A stretch of DNA of 48,864 bases from an uncultured Lachnospiraceae bacterium (lineage in GTDB: Bacteria > Bacillota > Clostridia > Lachnospirales > Lachnospiraceae): positions 1 through 48,864 of the forward strand of contig CAJUQY010000019.1 of assembly GCA_910588815.1 (NCBI GenBank), in the 5' to 3' direction. The notes beneath the pieces were generated by a model, which had not been told where the DNA came from, ran no database searches, and saw only the letters and a program-made list of their open reading frames with translations. A program made the translations under genes and the position numbers. Each line of letters opens with the position of its first letter. The first letter of the stretch is position 1. This document shows, one piece after another, positions 8,231-16,416 of the stretch.

Positions 8231-8443
8231 TGCCGATGCGCGGGGCATCGGTGTCGGATGAGGGACACACGAGGGAAACACTTGGAGAGGAGTCTGGCGG
8301 AATAACTCCATAAGCGGACGACAGGAGGTCGTCGGAGACGTCCGATGCCGATGCGCGGGGCATCGGTGTCGGATGAGGGACACACGAGGGAAACACTTGG
8401 AGAGGAGTCTGGCGGAACAGCTCCATAAGCGGACGATAGGAGG
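8231..8443. repeat. 98-bp direct repeat, two copies
   Basis: 8231-8328 and 8346-8443 are identical apart from about three bases (offset 115). Each copy opens with a small hairpin (CCGATGC / GCATCGG) and ends in AGGAGG. The second copy supplies the left outer arm of palindrome B, so the repeat and the palindromes are parts of one compound element. Confidence 0.85.
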
Positions 8444-8576
8444 CTTAGCGGATTTCGCTGCGGCTAGCGCAGGCAATTTTCGCCGCCCGTTTTGTTAGCG
8501 GCAAACATTGCCTGCCATAGGCGCCGCAGAGAAATCCGCTAAACCGAACGTGTCCGCGTTGGAGCTGTTCCGCCAG
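8409..8576. repeat. Long nested palindrome B (168 nt)
   Basis: Arm pairs: 8409-8424 with 8561-8576 (16 bp perfect), 8429-8434 with 8552-8557 (6 bp), 8445-8464 with 8523-8542 (19 of 20), 8469-8486 with 8498-8515 (16 of 18). The terminal loop holds the CCCGTTTTGTTA core, whose complement is in palindrome A at about 8063-8076. A and B are therefore diverged copies in opposite orientation. The hairpin ends about 30 nt before the start codon at 8607 and could affect expression of that gene. Confidence 0.8.
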
Positions 8577-8606
8577 GCTCCGCCTGCAAGAGAAGGGGAA
8601 TTTTAT

Positions 8607-9119
8607 ATGAGGTATGATTGGAACAACATCATTTTGATCGGCATGCCGGCTGCGGGAAAGAGCACGGTAGGCGTGCTTCTTGCAAAGCGGCTGGGCTACA
8701 AGTTTCTGGACTCGGATCTTCTGATTCAGGAGAAGGAGGAACGGCTGTTAAAGGAGATCATTGCGGCCGAGGGACTGAAGGGGTTTCTGGCCATTGAGGA
8801 GAAGATAAACAGGGAGATCGACACCAGCCGGACGGTGATTGCGCCGGGGGGCAGCGTGATCTACGGACCGTCGGCCATGGAGCACTTCAAAAAAATCGGC
8901 ACGGTGGTCTATCTGAAAATCAGCTACGGAGAATTGGAAAAACGGTTGGGAAATCTGGTTGACCGGGGTGTGGCATTAAAGGACGGAATGAGTCTTATGG
9001 ATCTGTATGAAGAGCGGATTCCGCTTTATGAGAAATATGCGGACGTTACCATTGAAGAGGCCGGAAAGTCCGGCGGTCAGGTGGTCGACGAGCTGCGGAT
9101 GCTGGTGGAGTGGGCATGA
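8607..9119 (+). CDS. Divergent shikimate-kinase-like P-loop protein
   Basis: A 170-residue P-loop kinase of the shikimate kinase family. Walker A is GMPAAGKST (residues 13-21), followed by FLDSDLLIQEKE where true shikimate kinases have a DxD pair. PGGS replaces the usual GGG substrate loop, and the conserved FRxxE reads FLAIEEK. The lid arginine may be RG in VDRGVALKDG. These changes make canonical shikimate phosphorylation uncertain, although length and fold order fit. ATG 8607 follows AGAAGGGGA; an in-frame ATG at 8508 lies inside palindrome B and is rejected. No other aromatic-pathway gene is nearby. Confidence 0.75.
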   Translation: MRYDWNNIILIGMPAAGKSTVGVLLAKRLGYKFLDSDLLIQEKEERLLKEIIAAEGLKGFLAIEEKINREIDTSRTVIAPGGSVIYGPSAMEHFKKIGTVVYLKISYGELEKRLGNLVDRGVALKDGMSLMDLYEERIPLYEKYADVTIEEAGKSGGQVVDELRMLVEWA

Positions 9120-9149
9120 AGCGTCTGTCTTGACTTCCCAGGAAAAAGA

Positions 9150-9195
9150 AAAATCCCCCCGGATGTACCGCTGGTACATCCGGAGGGATTTTTGG
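9150..9195. terminator. Strong bidirectional terminator
   Basis: CGGATGTACC and GGTACATCCG form a perfect 10-bp stem around GCT (9161-9183), extended by C-run/G-run pairing and flanked by AAAAATCCC and GGGATTTTT. It serves the plus-strand kinase gene and the convergent asparaginase gene. Confidence 0.9.
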
Positions 9196-9260
9196 GGATG
9201 TGCAGGAGTGCAGAGCGGGGCATGCTTTTGCATGCCGCCCTATGCGTTCTTTAGATGTGC

Positions 9261-10277
9261 TCAATAGCTCCTGTCTGCAAAATAAGGAGTTTCCATATAT
9301 TTTTTCACATCACTGATCTTTTCAAAGCTGCCCAGCGCCCACATGAGCTTCATCACGAGCGACTCTGTGGTCATATCGCCGGCTACGATCGCGTTCTGTT
9401 TTGCGAGCTTTTGGCCGACTTCATAAATATCAAGGTCGATCCCCTCATAGACACACTGCGTCGTGATCACAACTGCAAGCCCGGCTTCAACCAGCTCGTG
9501 CACCTTTGACACAATATCATGCTCCACATTGGGAATGCCGCCGATGCCGAAGCTTTCAATGATGACGCCTTTATAATGGGTCTTGATAAAATCGAAGATC
9601 TCGGTTCCGATACCGGGAAAGATCTTCAGCACAAAGACATCCGGGCACAAGTTTGTCGCGATAGAGAATGTCCCTGTGACCTGAGGCTTCAACTTCTCCC
9701 AGTGGTCTCCGTAAGTCAGCGCCTGATTGTAAGTGATTCTTCCCAGCTTGATTTCTGCGATGACCGGGAAATTGATGCTTTTGAAAGCATCCGCGCTCCT
9801 GGTCTTCACCTTCATGGCATGTGTGCCGCTGATGATCGAACCGTCAAATGCAATGTAGACGCCTACGATATCTTCACAGGCAAAACGGATCGCGTCAGAA
9901 AGATTTTTCTTCGCATCTGTATACAGCGCCTCGATGGGAATCTGGGAGCCTGTTATCACCACAGGCTTCTCCAGATTATGTAACATGTACGTTAACGCCG
10001 CTGCCGTATAGGCCATCGTATCCGTACCGTGGCTGATCACAAATCCGTCATACTCTTCATAATGCTCATAAACTGCTTCCGCGATCTTAACCATTAACGA
10101 AGGGTTCATATTGGTGCTGTCCACGCTCATGATGGACACGCCCTCCAGATGGCAGATCGCCTCGATCTCCGGAATGTAAGATAAAAGCTGCTTTACGTCG
10201 ATGGACGGTGTAAGCCCGTCTTCTGATTCTGACGAGGCGATCGTGCCTCCGGTAGCAATCAAAAGTATTTTTTTCAT
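9261..10277 (-). CDS. ansA: Type I L-asparaginase
   Basis: A 338-residue asparaginase hydrolysing L-asparagine to aspartate and ammonia. Both threonine motifs of the family are present: ATGGTIASS near the N-terminus and ISHGTDTMAYTAAAL near residue 85. There is no signal peptide, so it is cytoplasmic (type I). ATG 10277 is chosen because AGGGGTGAG lies 6 nt before it; GTG 10286 would overlap that site. It begins right at the stop of the upstream NhaC-type antiporter (stop codon 10283-10285), so the two are translationally coupled. Its product feeds the aspartase, fumarase and malic enzyme genes across the regulators at 12093-14823. Confidence 0.93.
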   Translation of the reverse strand: MKKILLIATGGTIASSESEDGLTPSIDVKQLLSYIPEIEAICHLEGVSIMSVDSTNMNPSLMVKIAEAVYEHYEEYDGFVISHGTDTMAYTAAALTYMLHNLEKPVVITGSQIPIEALYTDAKKNLSDAIRFACEDIVGVYIAFDGSIISGTHAMKVKTRSADAFKSINFPVIAEIKLGRITYNQALTYGDHWEKLKPQVTGTFSIATNLCPDVFVLKIFPGIGTEIFDFIKTHYKGVIIESFGIGGIPNVEHDIVSKVHELVEAGLAVVITTQCVYEGIDLDIYEVGQKLAKQNAIVAGDMTTESLVMKLMWALGSFEKISDVKKYMETPYFADRSY

Positions 10278-10282
10278 TGATC

Positions 10283-11710
10283 TCACCCCTGTGCCTCTTC
10301 CAGTTTTTGGTTTTTCATACTGTTTCGGATCTTGTCGTCATTTTTATTGTCCCACATGCAGAAGCCTGTAAATCCGAAAATGACCGCGATCACGATACAG
10401 GCAAAATTAAACCACATATACGGGATATATTCCAGGGTCGCCACACCAAGGATCGTGGCCATGTAAATTCCGTTGTCGCTCCAGGGCACCATGCCTGCGG
10501 TCAGGGTTCCGCCGATCTCGGCATTGCGCGACAGGATCCTCCGGCTGTATTTCATCTCGTCATATTTGTCGGCCATGATCTTGGGGGTCAGAACAAGGGA
10601 TACATACATGGCGCTGCCCAGAAGGCATCCTAAAAATCCGACGATGATGGTAAAGATCGTGAGGGTTCCGCCATTCTTGATCAACGGATATACTCTCTGG
10701 GCGATCGCCTTGATGATTCCCACTTCGTCTAAAAGACCTCCGAAGCCAAGCCCCATAATGATGATGGCGATAGACCAGAGCATGCTGTTGATCCCTCCGC
10801 GGCTTAACAGAGAATCAATGAACTCTACGCCTGTATTCATCTCCAGTTGTGTCCAAGCCGTGGAGATCGCTTTGACCGGCTCCAGTCCCTGGAAAACAAT
10901 CCCCCACACGATGCCAAGTCCTGCGCCCAGCGTAATGACCGGAAGGGAAGGCATTTTCAGGATCAGCAGGCCGATCACGACGATCATGGGAATGAAAGCG
11001 AGAAGGCTGATGTTGAAATTCTGCTGCAGCGAGACCATGACGCCTTCCACCTGGGACATATCCGCAACGCCGCCTCCCAGTACGAAACCGGCGACGGTAA
11101 AGGCGATTGCCGCAATCCCATATCCGATGAAGGTGGTAGGCATGATGCCTTTTACGTGTTCGACCACGTCGATGTCGGCCATGGCGGACGAAAGCACGCA
11201 GCTGTCAGAAATGGGAGATAACTTGTCGCCGAAATATGCGCCGGAAAGAACTGCGCCGGCCGTGATGGGAGCCGGGATCCCAAGTCCCGCGCCGATTCCC
11301 ATCATCGCGATCCCCGCCGTACCCGCAGTTCCCCAGGAAGTGCCGGTGGCCAGAGAAGTGATGCTGCAAAGGATGAGAGTCGCCAGTAAGAAAATAGAGG
11401 GATGGATGATCTTTAATCCATAGTAGATCAAACTGGGAACGATCCCGCCTGAGATCCATGTTCCGACCAGGGCGCCGATGACCAGCATGATCAGAACCGC
11501 GCTCATTCCGTCGTAAATACCTTTGCAGAGCGCATGTTCCATTTCTCCATAAGAATGACCGTTGATCTTTCCGACAGCCATAGCCAAAAACCAGGCGGCT
11601 AAGATCGCGAGATGAATCTCGATCCCGAATTTGTTGCACAAAAACGCCATGACCAAAAAACCGCCTAAGACAATAACGGCCTGCAATAAACTGGGTGTTT
11701 TTTTCTGCAT
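10283..11710 (-). CDS. NhaC-family Na+/H+ (or organic acid) antiporter
   Basis: A 475-residue polytopic membrane protein of the NhaC/MleN family with about a dozen hydrophobic segments. Signatures include the TGTSWGTAGTAGIAMMGIG stretch near 155 and GAYFGDKLSPISDSCVLSSAMADIDVVEHV near 195. Bacillus MleN, in the same family, exchanges malate and protons for lactate and sodium and sits in the ansAB-mleNA region. Here it is first in a two-gene operon with asparaginase, so an amino acid or dicarboxylate role is likely, but simple sodium export cannot be excluded. An AGGAGG site lies just upstream of the ATG. Confidence 0.87.
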   Translation of the reverse strand: MQKKTPSLLQAVIVLGGFLVMAFLCNKFGIEIHLAILAAWFLAMAVGKINGHSYGEMEHALCKGIYDGMSAVLIMLVIGALVGTWISGGIVPSLIYYGLKIIHPSIFLLATLILCSITSLATGTSWGTAGTAGIAMMGIGAGLGIPAPITAGAVLSGAYFGDKLSPISDSCVLSSAMADIDVVEHVKGIMPTTFIGYGIAAIAFTVAGFVLGGGVADMSQVEGVMVSLQQNFNISLLAFIPMIVVIGLLILKMPSLPVITLGAGLGIVWGIVFQGLEPVKAISTAWTQLEMNTGVEFIDSLLSRGGINSMLWSIAIIIMGLGFGGLLDEVGIIKAIAQRVYPLIKNGGTLTIFTIIVGFLGCLLGSAMYVSLVLTPKIMADKYDEMKYSRRILSRNAEIGGTLTAGMVPWSDNGIYMATILGVATLEYIPYMWFNFACIVIAVIFGFTGFCMWDNKNDDKIRNSMKNQKLEEAQG

Positions 11711-11782
11711 TATGAATCCTCCTGTCCTTTTATTTTATTATGTTTCATCATGATTTTGTGGGATATATCCTCTAAACGCATC

Positions 11783-11811
11783 CCTATTTTACATTTTTTG
11801 GGCAAATCATA
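11783..11811 (-). promoter_or_regulatory. Possible promoter of the antiporter-asparaginase operon
   Basis: On the minus strand TTGTAT and TAAAAT are separated by 17 nt, ending about 75 nt before the antiporter start. It is plausible but far from consensus. No -24/-12 (sigma-54) element was found here. Confidence 0.35.
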
Positions 11812-11847
11812 CAATATTGCGCAAAAATCCTGTTTTCCTGTTTTTCT

Positions 11848-11961
11848 CTCTCATTTTGAGAGGGACATCTGCTGTTTTTTCGGGAAAGTCCTGCTTTTCT
11901 ATTGCATTTCATGAGCCTCTCATTTTGAGAGAGCCATATCAAAATGAGAGGCTCATGAAAT
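11848..11961. promoter_or_regulatory. Palindromic operator cluster in the divergent regulator/antiporter region
   Basis: The 382-nt gap 11711-12092 holds a repeated palindrome CTCTCATTTTGAGAG (11848-11862 and again at about 11917-11931). The second copy is embedded in a perfect 23-bp inverted repeat, 11906-11928 with 11939-11961, spaced by 10 nt. Nothing in these arms is followed by a T-run suited to termination. Their place between divergent transcripts of the asparagine island makes them the obvious binding sites for the regulator encoded at 12093. Confidence 0.65.
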
Positions 11962-12092
11962 AAATATCGAATCCCTTTCAAAAACTGTGCAGATTCACGA
12001 ATTTTTGTGTTTGAATTTATAATGCTTCCATGTTAAACTGTTCTCAAATATTATACTGCCTCAGATAACTTTGCTTTGTAAAAGGAGTTATT

Positions 12093-13808
12093 ATGAACAA
12101 TATATTGTCAGAAATGAAGGCTTCCCTTGTCCGTTATGCGGAAATCATTTCCAATATAACGGATTCTGCAGTATCCATCATTGACAACGAAATGATCCGG
12201 GTACTCTACGTGGGCGGAGACTGGCGGGACGATGTGGGCGAAAACTGTGCGGAAGTCGGACATATTGCTCATTACGCACAGGAAACCGGGCAGTCACAGA
12301 TCATGCTGGAGCCGGCCGGCCATCCCGGCTGCAAAAAATGTACCTACCGGAGCAGATGCAAAGAAAAAGTAGAGATGTGGACGCCGATCATCGCTAACTA
12401 TGAAACTCTGGGGACGCTCGGCTTTGTGGCGGAAAAACCGGACTCTGAAGTAAAAATCCTGGCGGATCCGCAGATATACCTGGAATTTCTGGAGAAAATC
12501 GCAGACCTGATCGGCTATGAAGCGATGCAGCTGATGGAAAACCACCGTGACAAAGCCCTGATCCTGCTGATGGAATCCGTATTCGGGCAGTACGATTCCG
12601 GAGTCATGATCCTGAACCAGAACAACAGGATCTCCCAGATCAACAAAATGGGAAGCATCATCTTGAGAGAACGGTTCTATGATTTTGAACAGTTTCCCAT
12701 TGAAATTCGCTCCACAGGCGTTTTCATCAATAATTTCGAAGAATTTGAACTGATACAGGGAGAAGAAAAGTTTCTGGTCGCAGGGAGCTTTCACAGGCTG
12801 AATCTGGGAGAATATAACACAGTGCTCTTTTTCTCCGACGCCAAAAAGCTCCGCGCCTCTCAGAATAAAGTTTCTTCGCTCCAGTCCATTACCGGAAATT
12901 CTAAAGTGATGCGGGATATACGCACAAAAATAAAAATAGCGGCAAAATCCCCCTCCTGTGTCCTGATCTATGCAGAGGACGGACTGAGCAAAAAACTGTA
13001 CGCGCGAGCCATCCACGACGAGAGCGACAGGAAGGAAAAGCCCCTGGTGATCATCGACTGTCCTACGCTTCCCCGGGCAAACGCGGAAAAATACCTGTTT
13101 GGCGCTGCTTCTCCCTCCGGAGCTTCCGGGAGGGCCGGCAAAGCCGGGCGGATTGAGGCCGCCAGCGGGGGAACCCTGGTATTGCACAACATCGAAGGAC
13201 TGCCCCCGGAAATACAGGAGCTGCTCATACCGATGATCGAGACAAAGAAGCTCTCCCGCGTCGGCTCAAGGAAAATGCGGTCCGTCAACCTCCGCATCAT
13301 CGCCACCACCAGAAAGGATCTCCGGAAAATGTCGGCGGAGGGCGATTTCAACAGCAATTTGTATTATCTGATCAGCGTTATCCCCCTCGAGATCCCTCCC
13401 CTGCGGAGCCGCAGGGAGGATATCCGTTCCATGGCGATCGCATATATCCAGGAATATGCCAGAAGGCTGAATAAAACCATCCGCAAAATCGACGAGGAAT
13501 TCTGGCGTATCGTGGAAGCCTATGACTGGCCGGGAAATGTTCAGGAGCTGAAAAATACCATGGACTATGCGGTAAATATGCTGATGGATTCGGACACCAT
13601 CCAGGCAGATCTTCTGCCGGAACAGATCCGGCCTGTCATAGACAGCCAGACCACTGTCCAGCTGACCCTGGAAGAGGTGGAAAAAGAATACATCCGGAGG
13701 GCCTTGGAAATATACGAAAGAAACGGATATACCCGGGAGGAAATCGCCCATGCCCTGGGGATCGGCCCCGCCACGCTCTACAGAAAGATAAAAAAATATG
13801 AACTGTAA
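12093..13808 (+). CDS. NtrC/PrpR-like regulator with a degenerate AAA+ domain
   Basis: A 571-residue regulator. Residues 1-140 form a sensor with a Cys cluster (C80, C83, C89 in GHPGCKKCTYRSRC), 150-250 is PAS-like, 264-500 is an AAA+ domain of the sigma-54 activator family, and the end is a Fis-type helix-turn-helix (YTREEIAHALGIGPATLYRKIKKYEL). The AAA+ core is eroded: Walker A is AEDGLSK (294-300), Walker B has HN instead of DE (365-366), the GAFTGA loop is absent (after LFG 335-337), and the arginine-finger segment FRSDLYYRLN reads FNSNLYYLIS. It should not hydrolyse ATP or remodel sigma-54 holoenzyme; a classical DNA-binding activator or repressor role (as for TyrR) is inferred. It is divergent from the asparaginase operon. 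Confidence 0.85.
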   Translation: MNNILSEMKASLVRYAEIISNITDSAVSIIDNEMIRVLYVGGDWRDDVGENCAEVGHIAHYAQETGQSQIMLEPAGHPGCKKCTYRSRCKEKVEMWTPIIANYETLGTLGFVAEKPDSEVKILADPQIYLEFLEKIADLIGYEAMQLMENHRDKALILLMESVFGQYDSGVMILNQNNRISQINKMGSIILRERFYDFEQFPIEIRSTGVFINNFEEFELIQGEEKFLVAGSFHRLNLGEYNTVLFFSDAKKLRASQNKVSSLQSITGNSKVMRDIRTKIKIAAKSPSCVLIYAEDGLSKKLYARAIHDESDRKEKPLVIIDCPTLPRANAEKYLFGAASPSGASGRAGKAGRIEAASGGTLVLHNIEGLPPEIQELLIPMIETKKLSRVGSRKMRSVNLRIIATTRKDLRKMSAEGDFNSNLYYLISVIPLEIPPLRSRREDIRSMAIAYIQEYARRLNKTIRKIDEEFWRIVEAYDWPGNVQELKNTMDYAVNMLMDSDTIQADLLPEQIRPVIDSQTTVQLTLEEVEKEYIRRALEIYERNGYTREEIAHALGIGPATLYRKIKKYEL

Positions 13809-13852
13809 TGATGCGAACGACAAAAAAATTTTGTTTTTGGCGTGCGCATCAT
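13808..13852. terminator. Hairpin after the NtrC-like regulator gene
   Basis: ATGATGCG (13808-13815) pairs with CGCATCAT (13845-13852), and A-rich and T-rich inner segments can extend the stem. It lacks a T-run on the plus strand, so terminator function is uncertain. Confidence 0.4.
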
Positions 13853-13879
13853 AAAAAAGGCCCTCCCGCATGCGGGGAG
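13853..13879 (-). terminator. Rho-independent terminator of the LysR gene
   Basis: Read on the minus strand, CTCCCC-GCATGC-GGGAG forms a short GC stem followed by CCTTTTTT, immediately after the LysR stop codon. Confidence 0.7.
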
Positions 13880-13881
13880 TA

Positions 13882-14823
13882 CTAATCATCCGGCGCCACG
13901 ATCCGGATGAACTCCTGCATGGCGCGGGTGAGGTAGGCGTTCTTTTTGTGATACAGATACACATTTCTCTGGGCTTCCGGCGCGTCAATCTTATAGTAGA
14001 TCACAGAAGGGTCTGTGTGCAGATGTTTGATCAGCGTATCGCTGACGATGGAAATCCCCATCCCGAATTGGGAGAGACGATAGGTGGTCATGGCCTGATT
14101 CAATTTCAATATGTAATTAGGCTGAATACCCGCCTTCCGGCAGATGGCGTCAATGCGTTCCCGGGTATCATTATGGGAGCGCAGCACCACGAAGGGGTCG
14201 TCTTTGAATTTTTTCAGCGGGACACCCGGGAACCTTGGGTTCCGATGGAGGTTTTTTTCCACATCGGTAAAAGCCAGCTGATAGCTTGCCGCTCTTTGAT
14301 TGCTGGCAAAAGAGGCGGGAACCGCCAGTAAGAGGTTCTCTTGAAAGCATTTTTTTCTGTGGTAGATCTGCGGATCCAGGGCGTAGTTGTCAATTACGAT
14401 ATCCAATTCCCCGTTGAACAGCTTTTGTTCCAGTTCAGGTGTGGAACCCTCGTAAAAGTTCAGGTTCACATGCGGATATTTCTGTCTGAACTGCTCTATG
14501 AACGGCGGAAAGATAAAGGATGCAAAAAAATAAGTGCCGCCCAGAGACAGATGGCCTGCCTTCAATTCATGAAGCTTTCCGACGTGATAGGCGAATTCGT
14601 CTTCCAGATCCAGGATTTTCTCCGTAGTCCGTATATATTCTTTTCCGCATTCCGTCAGCTGGATCGGGCTGGTGCTCCGGTCAAAAAGCGGGGCGCCGAT
14701 TTTCTTTTCTATTTTTTTGATCGCGGCGCTGAGCGCAGGCTGGGAGATATATAGATTTTGTGCCGCTTTTGAGAAACTCTGTTCTTTGTAAACTTCCATT
14801 ACATAATTCATCCCATGGAACAT
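13882..14823 (-). CDS. LysR-family transcriptional regulator
   Basis: A 313-residue LysR regulator. The N-terminal winged helix is clear (MNYVMEVYKEQSFSKAAQNLY, SQPALSAAIKKIEKKIGAPLF), followed by the two-lobed effector-binding domain. I chose the ATG at 14823 because GGAGG lies 8 nt before it and the HTH then starts in the usual place; the upstream extension to 14865 has no supporting site. It is divergent from malic enzyme, so it probably controls malic enzyme, aspartase and fumarase, with a C4-acid or amino-acid effector. The effector is inference. Confidence 0.9.
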   Translation of the reverse strand: MFHGMNYVMEVYKEQSFSKAAQNLYISQPALSAAIKKIEKKIGAPLFDRSTSPIQLTECGKEYIRTTEKILDLEDEFAYHVGKLHELKAGHLSLGGTYFFASFIFPPFIEQFRQKYPHVNLNFYEGSTPELEQKLFNGELDIVIDNYALDPQIYHRKKCFQENLLLAVPASFASNQRAASYQLAFTDVEKNLHRNPRFPGVPLKKFKDDPFVVLRSHNDTRERIDAICRKAGIQPNYILKLNQAMTTYRLSQFGMGISIVSDTLIKHLHTDPSVIYYKIDAPEAQRNVYLYHKKNAYLTRAMQEFIRIVAPDD

Positions 14824-15144
14824 ATTTGCGCCTCCGAAAGCAAAAAGGATATTGACAAGAATCAAAAAATGTCATTGCCATTATAGAATAGCTCAAACTC
14901 CTGTGTCATGCAATCATAAATTAAGCAGATTATAAAATAATATATATAAATATACAGTTATGCATATGAAAAAGGAAAAAGGAAAAAGTAAATAAATATA
15001 TCCGGCGCTTGTCAATATTATAACTATTTGTTTATAGATATTATGCGATTATAAATATTTGATTTTTGTGAAAGAGATTTTTATAATAGTGTCATCCAAA
15101 GTAAATGCAGCAGCAACATTTGAATTGGTAAAGGAGAACCAAAT
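14824..15144. promoter_or_regulatory. AT-rich divergent control region, LysR / malic enzyme
   Basis: A 321-nt gap with no gene. The malic enzyme promoter is TTGATT (15059-15064), 17 nt, TATAAT (15082-15087). Upstream, at about 15025-15040, CTAT-TTGTTT-ATAG is a short dyad with LysR-type T-N11-A form. On the minus strand TGACAC-N17-TATAAT near 14880-14907 could serve the LysR gene. The AT stretch 14930-15060 is likely a curved, regulator-binding region. Confidence 0.55.
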
Positions 15145-16317
15145 ATGAACTATGCAGAAGAATCATTGAAAATGCACTATGATTTGAAGGGAAAGCTGGA
15201 GGTTATTTCAAGAACGCCTGTAGATTCTAAAGAGGCTTTAAGCCTTGCCTATACACCGGGGGTAGCCCAGCCCTGCCTGGAAATCCAAAAAGACGTAAGC
15301 AAGAGTTTTGAACTTACCCGCAGATGGAACACGGTGGCTGTGGTAACGGACGGCACGGCGGTCCTGGGATTGGGGGACATCGGGCCGGAAGCGGGAATGC
15401 CGGTGATGGAAGGGAAATGTATTCTCTTCAAAGCTTTTGGAGATGTGGATGCGGTGCCCCTGTGCATCAGGAGCAAGAATGTGGATGAAATCGTAAAAAC
15501 CGTAAGCCTTCTGGCGGGAAGCTTCGGCGGCATCAATCTGGAAGATATCTCTGCTCCCCGCTGTTTTGAGATCGAAGAAAAGCTGAAACAGTGCTGTGAT
15601 ATCCCGATTTTCCACGACGACCAGCATGGAACGGCAGTCATCACCCTCGCGGGGCTGATCAACGCTTTGAAGGTGGTGGGCAAGAAACTGGATGAAGTCA
15701 AGATCGTGACCTCTGGCGCAGGAGCCGCCGGAATTGCAATCATAAAACTTCTTATGTCCATGGGGCTGAAGAACGTGATCATGACAGACCGCAAAGGCGC
15801 CATCTATGAGGGCCGGGAGGGCTTGAATGAGATCAAACAGGAGATGGCAAAGATTACAAATCTCAATCATGAAAAGGGTACGCTGGCAGAGGTGATCCGG
15901 GGGGCGGACGCGTTTATCGGCGTGTCCGGGCCGAAGACACTGACGGCCGACATGGTAAAAACCATGGCGAAGGATCCCATTATCTTTGCCTGCGCAAATC
16001 CGACGCCTGAAATCTTCCCCGAGGAAGCCATTGCTGCCGGCGCGGCGGTTGTATCTACAGGGCGGTCCGATTACCCGAACCAGGTAAACAATGTCCTCTG
16101 CTTTCCGGCATTGTTCAGAGGGGCGTTAGATGTGCGGGCATCCGAGATCAATGACGAAATGAAGGTCGCGGCCGCATATGCCATTGCCGGCCTTGTGGAC
16201 CCCGCAGAGCTGAATGCCGAATACATCTTACCGCAGGCTTTTGATCCGCGCATCAAGGACACCGTGGCGGCGGCGGTTGCCGAGGCGGCAAGAAAGACAG
16301 GCGTCGCCAGGATCTGA
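15145..16317 (+). CDS. mleA: Malic enzyme (short bacterial NAD(P)-type)
   Basis: A 390-residue malic enzyme converting malate to pyruvate and CO2 with reduction of NAD(P). Family features are SLAYTPGVAQPC near residue 35, VTDGTAVLGLGDIGPEAGMPVMEGK near 70-95, the acidic metal-site stretch FHDDQHGTA near 157, and the nucleotide fold GAGAAGIAIIKLL near 195. The length fits the two-domain bacterial form without a phosphotransacetylase extension. AAAGGAGAACC precedes the ATG. It is the last step of the asparagine to pyruvate route and is divergent from the LysR gene. Confidence 0.93.
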   Translation: MNYAEESLKMHYDLKGKLEVISRTPVDSKEALSLAYTPGVAQPCLEIQKDVSKSFELTRRWNTVAVVTDGTAVLGLGDIGPEAGMPVMEGKCILFKAFGDVDAVPLCIRSKNVDEIVKTVSLLAGSFGGINLEDISAPRCFEIEEKLKQCCDIPIFHDDQHGTAVITLAGLINALKVVGKKLDEVKIVTSGAGAAGIAIIKLLMSMGLKNVIMTDRKGAIYEGREGLNEIKQEMAKITNLNHEKGTLAEVIRGADAFIGVSGPKTLTADMVKTMAKDPIIFACANPTPEIFPEEAIAAGAAVVSTGRSDYPNQVNNVLCFPALFRGALDVRASEINDEMKVAAAYAIAGLVDPAELNAEYILPQAFDPRIKDTVAAAVAEAARKTGVARI

Positions 16318-16416
16318 CGCCAGATACGGGGATCAGGGAGTTTTAAAATATATGTATATATGTTTGAAATGAATATATGCCTGAAACGAAAAGGCTGAAA
16401 CGGAGGATATAAAACA

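Noticed and set aside
8042..8476. Overlapping minus-strand frames inside the repeat block
   Set aside because: Repeated ARLLSKCFPRVSLIRH segments come from translating the 98-bp direct repeat; there is no ribosome site or protein family.
11711..12092. Sigma-54 (-24/-12) promoter for the asparaginase operon
   Set aside because: No GG-N10-GC pair in a plausible place was found, and the regulator lacks sigma-54 contact residues.
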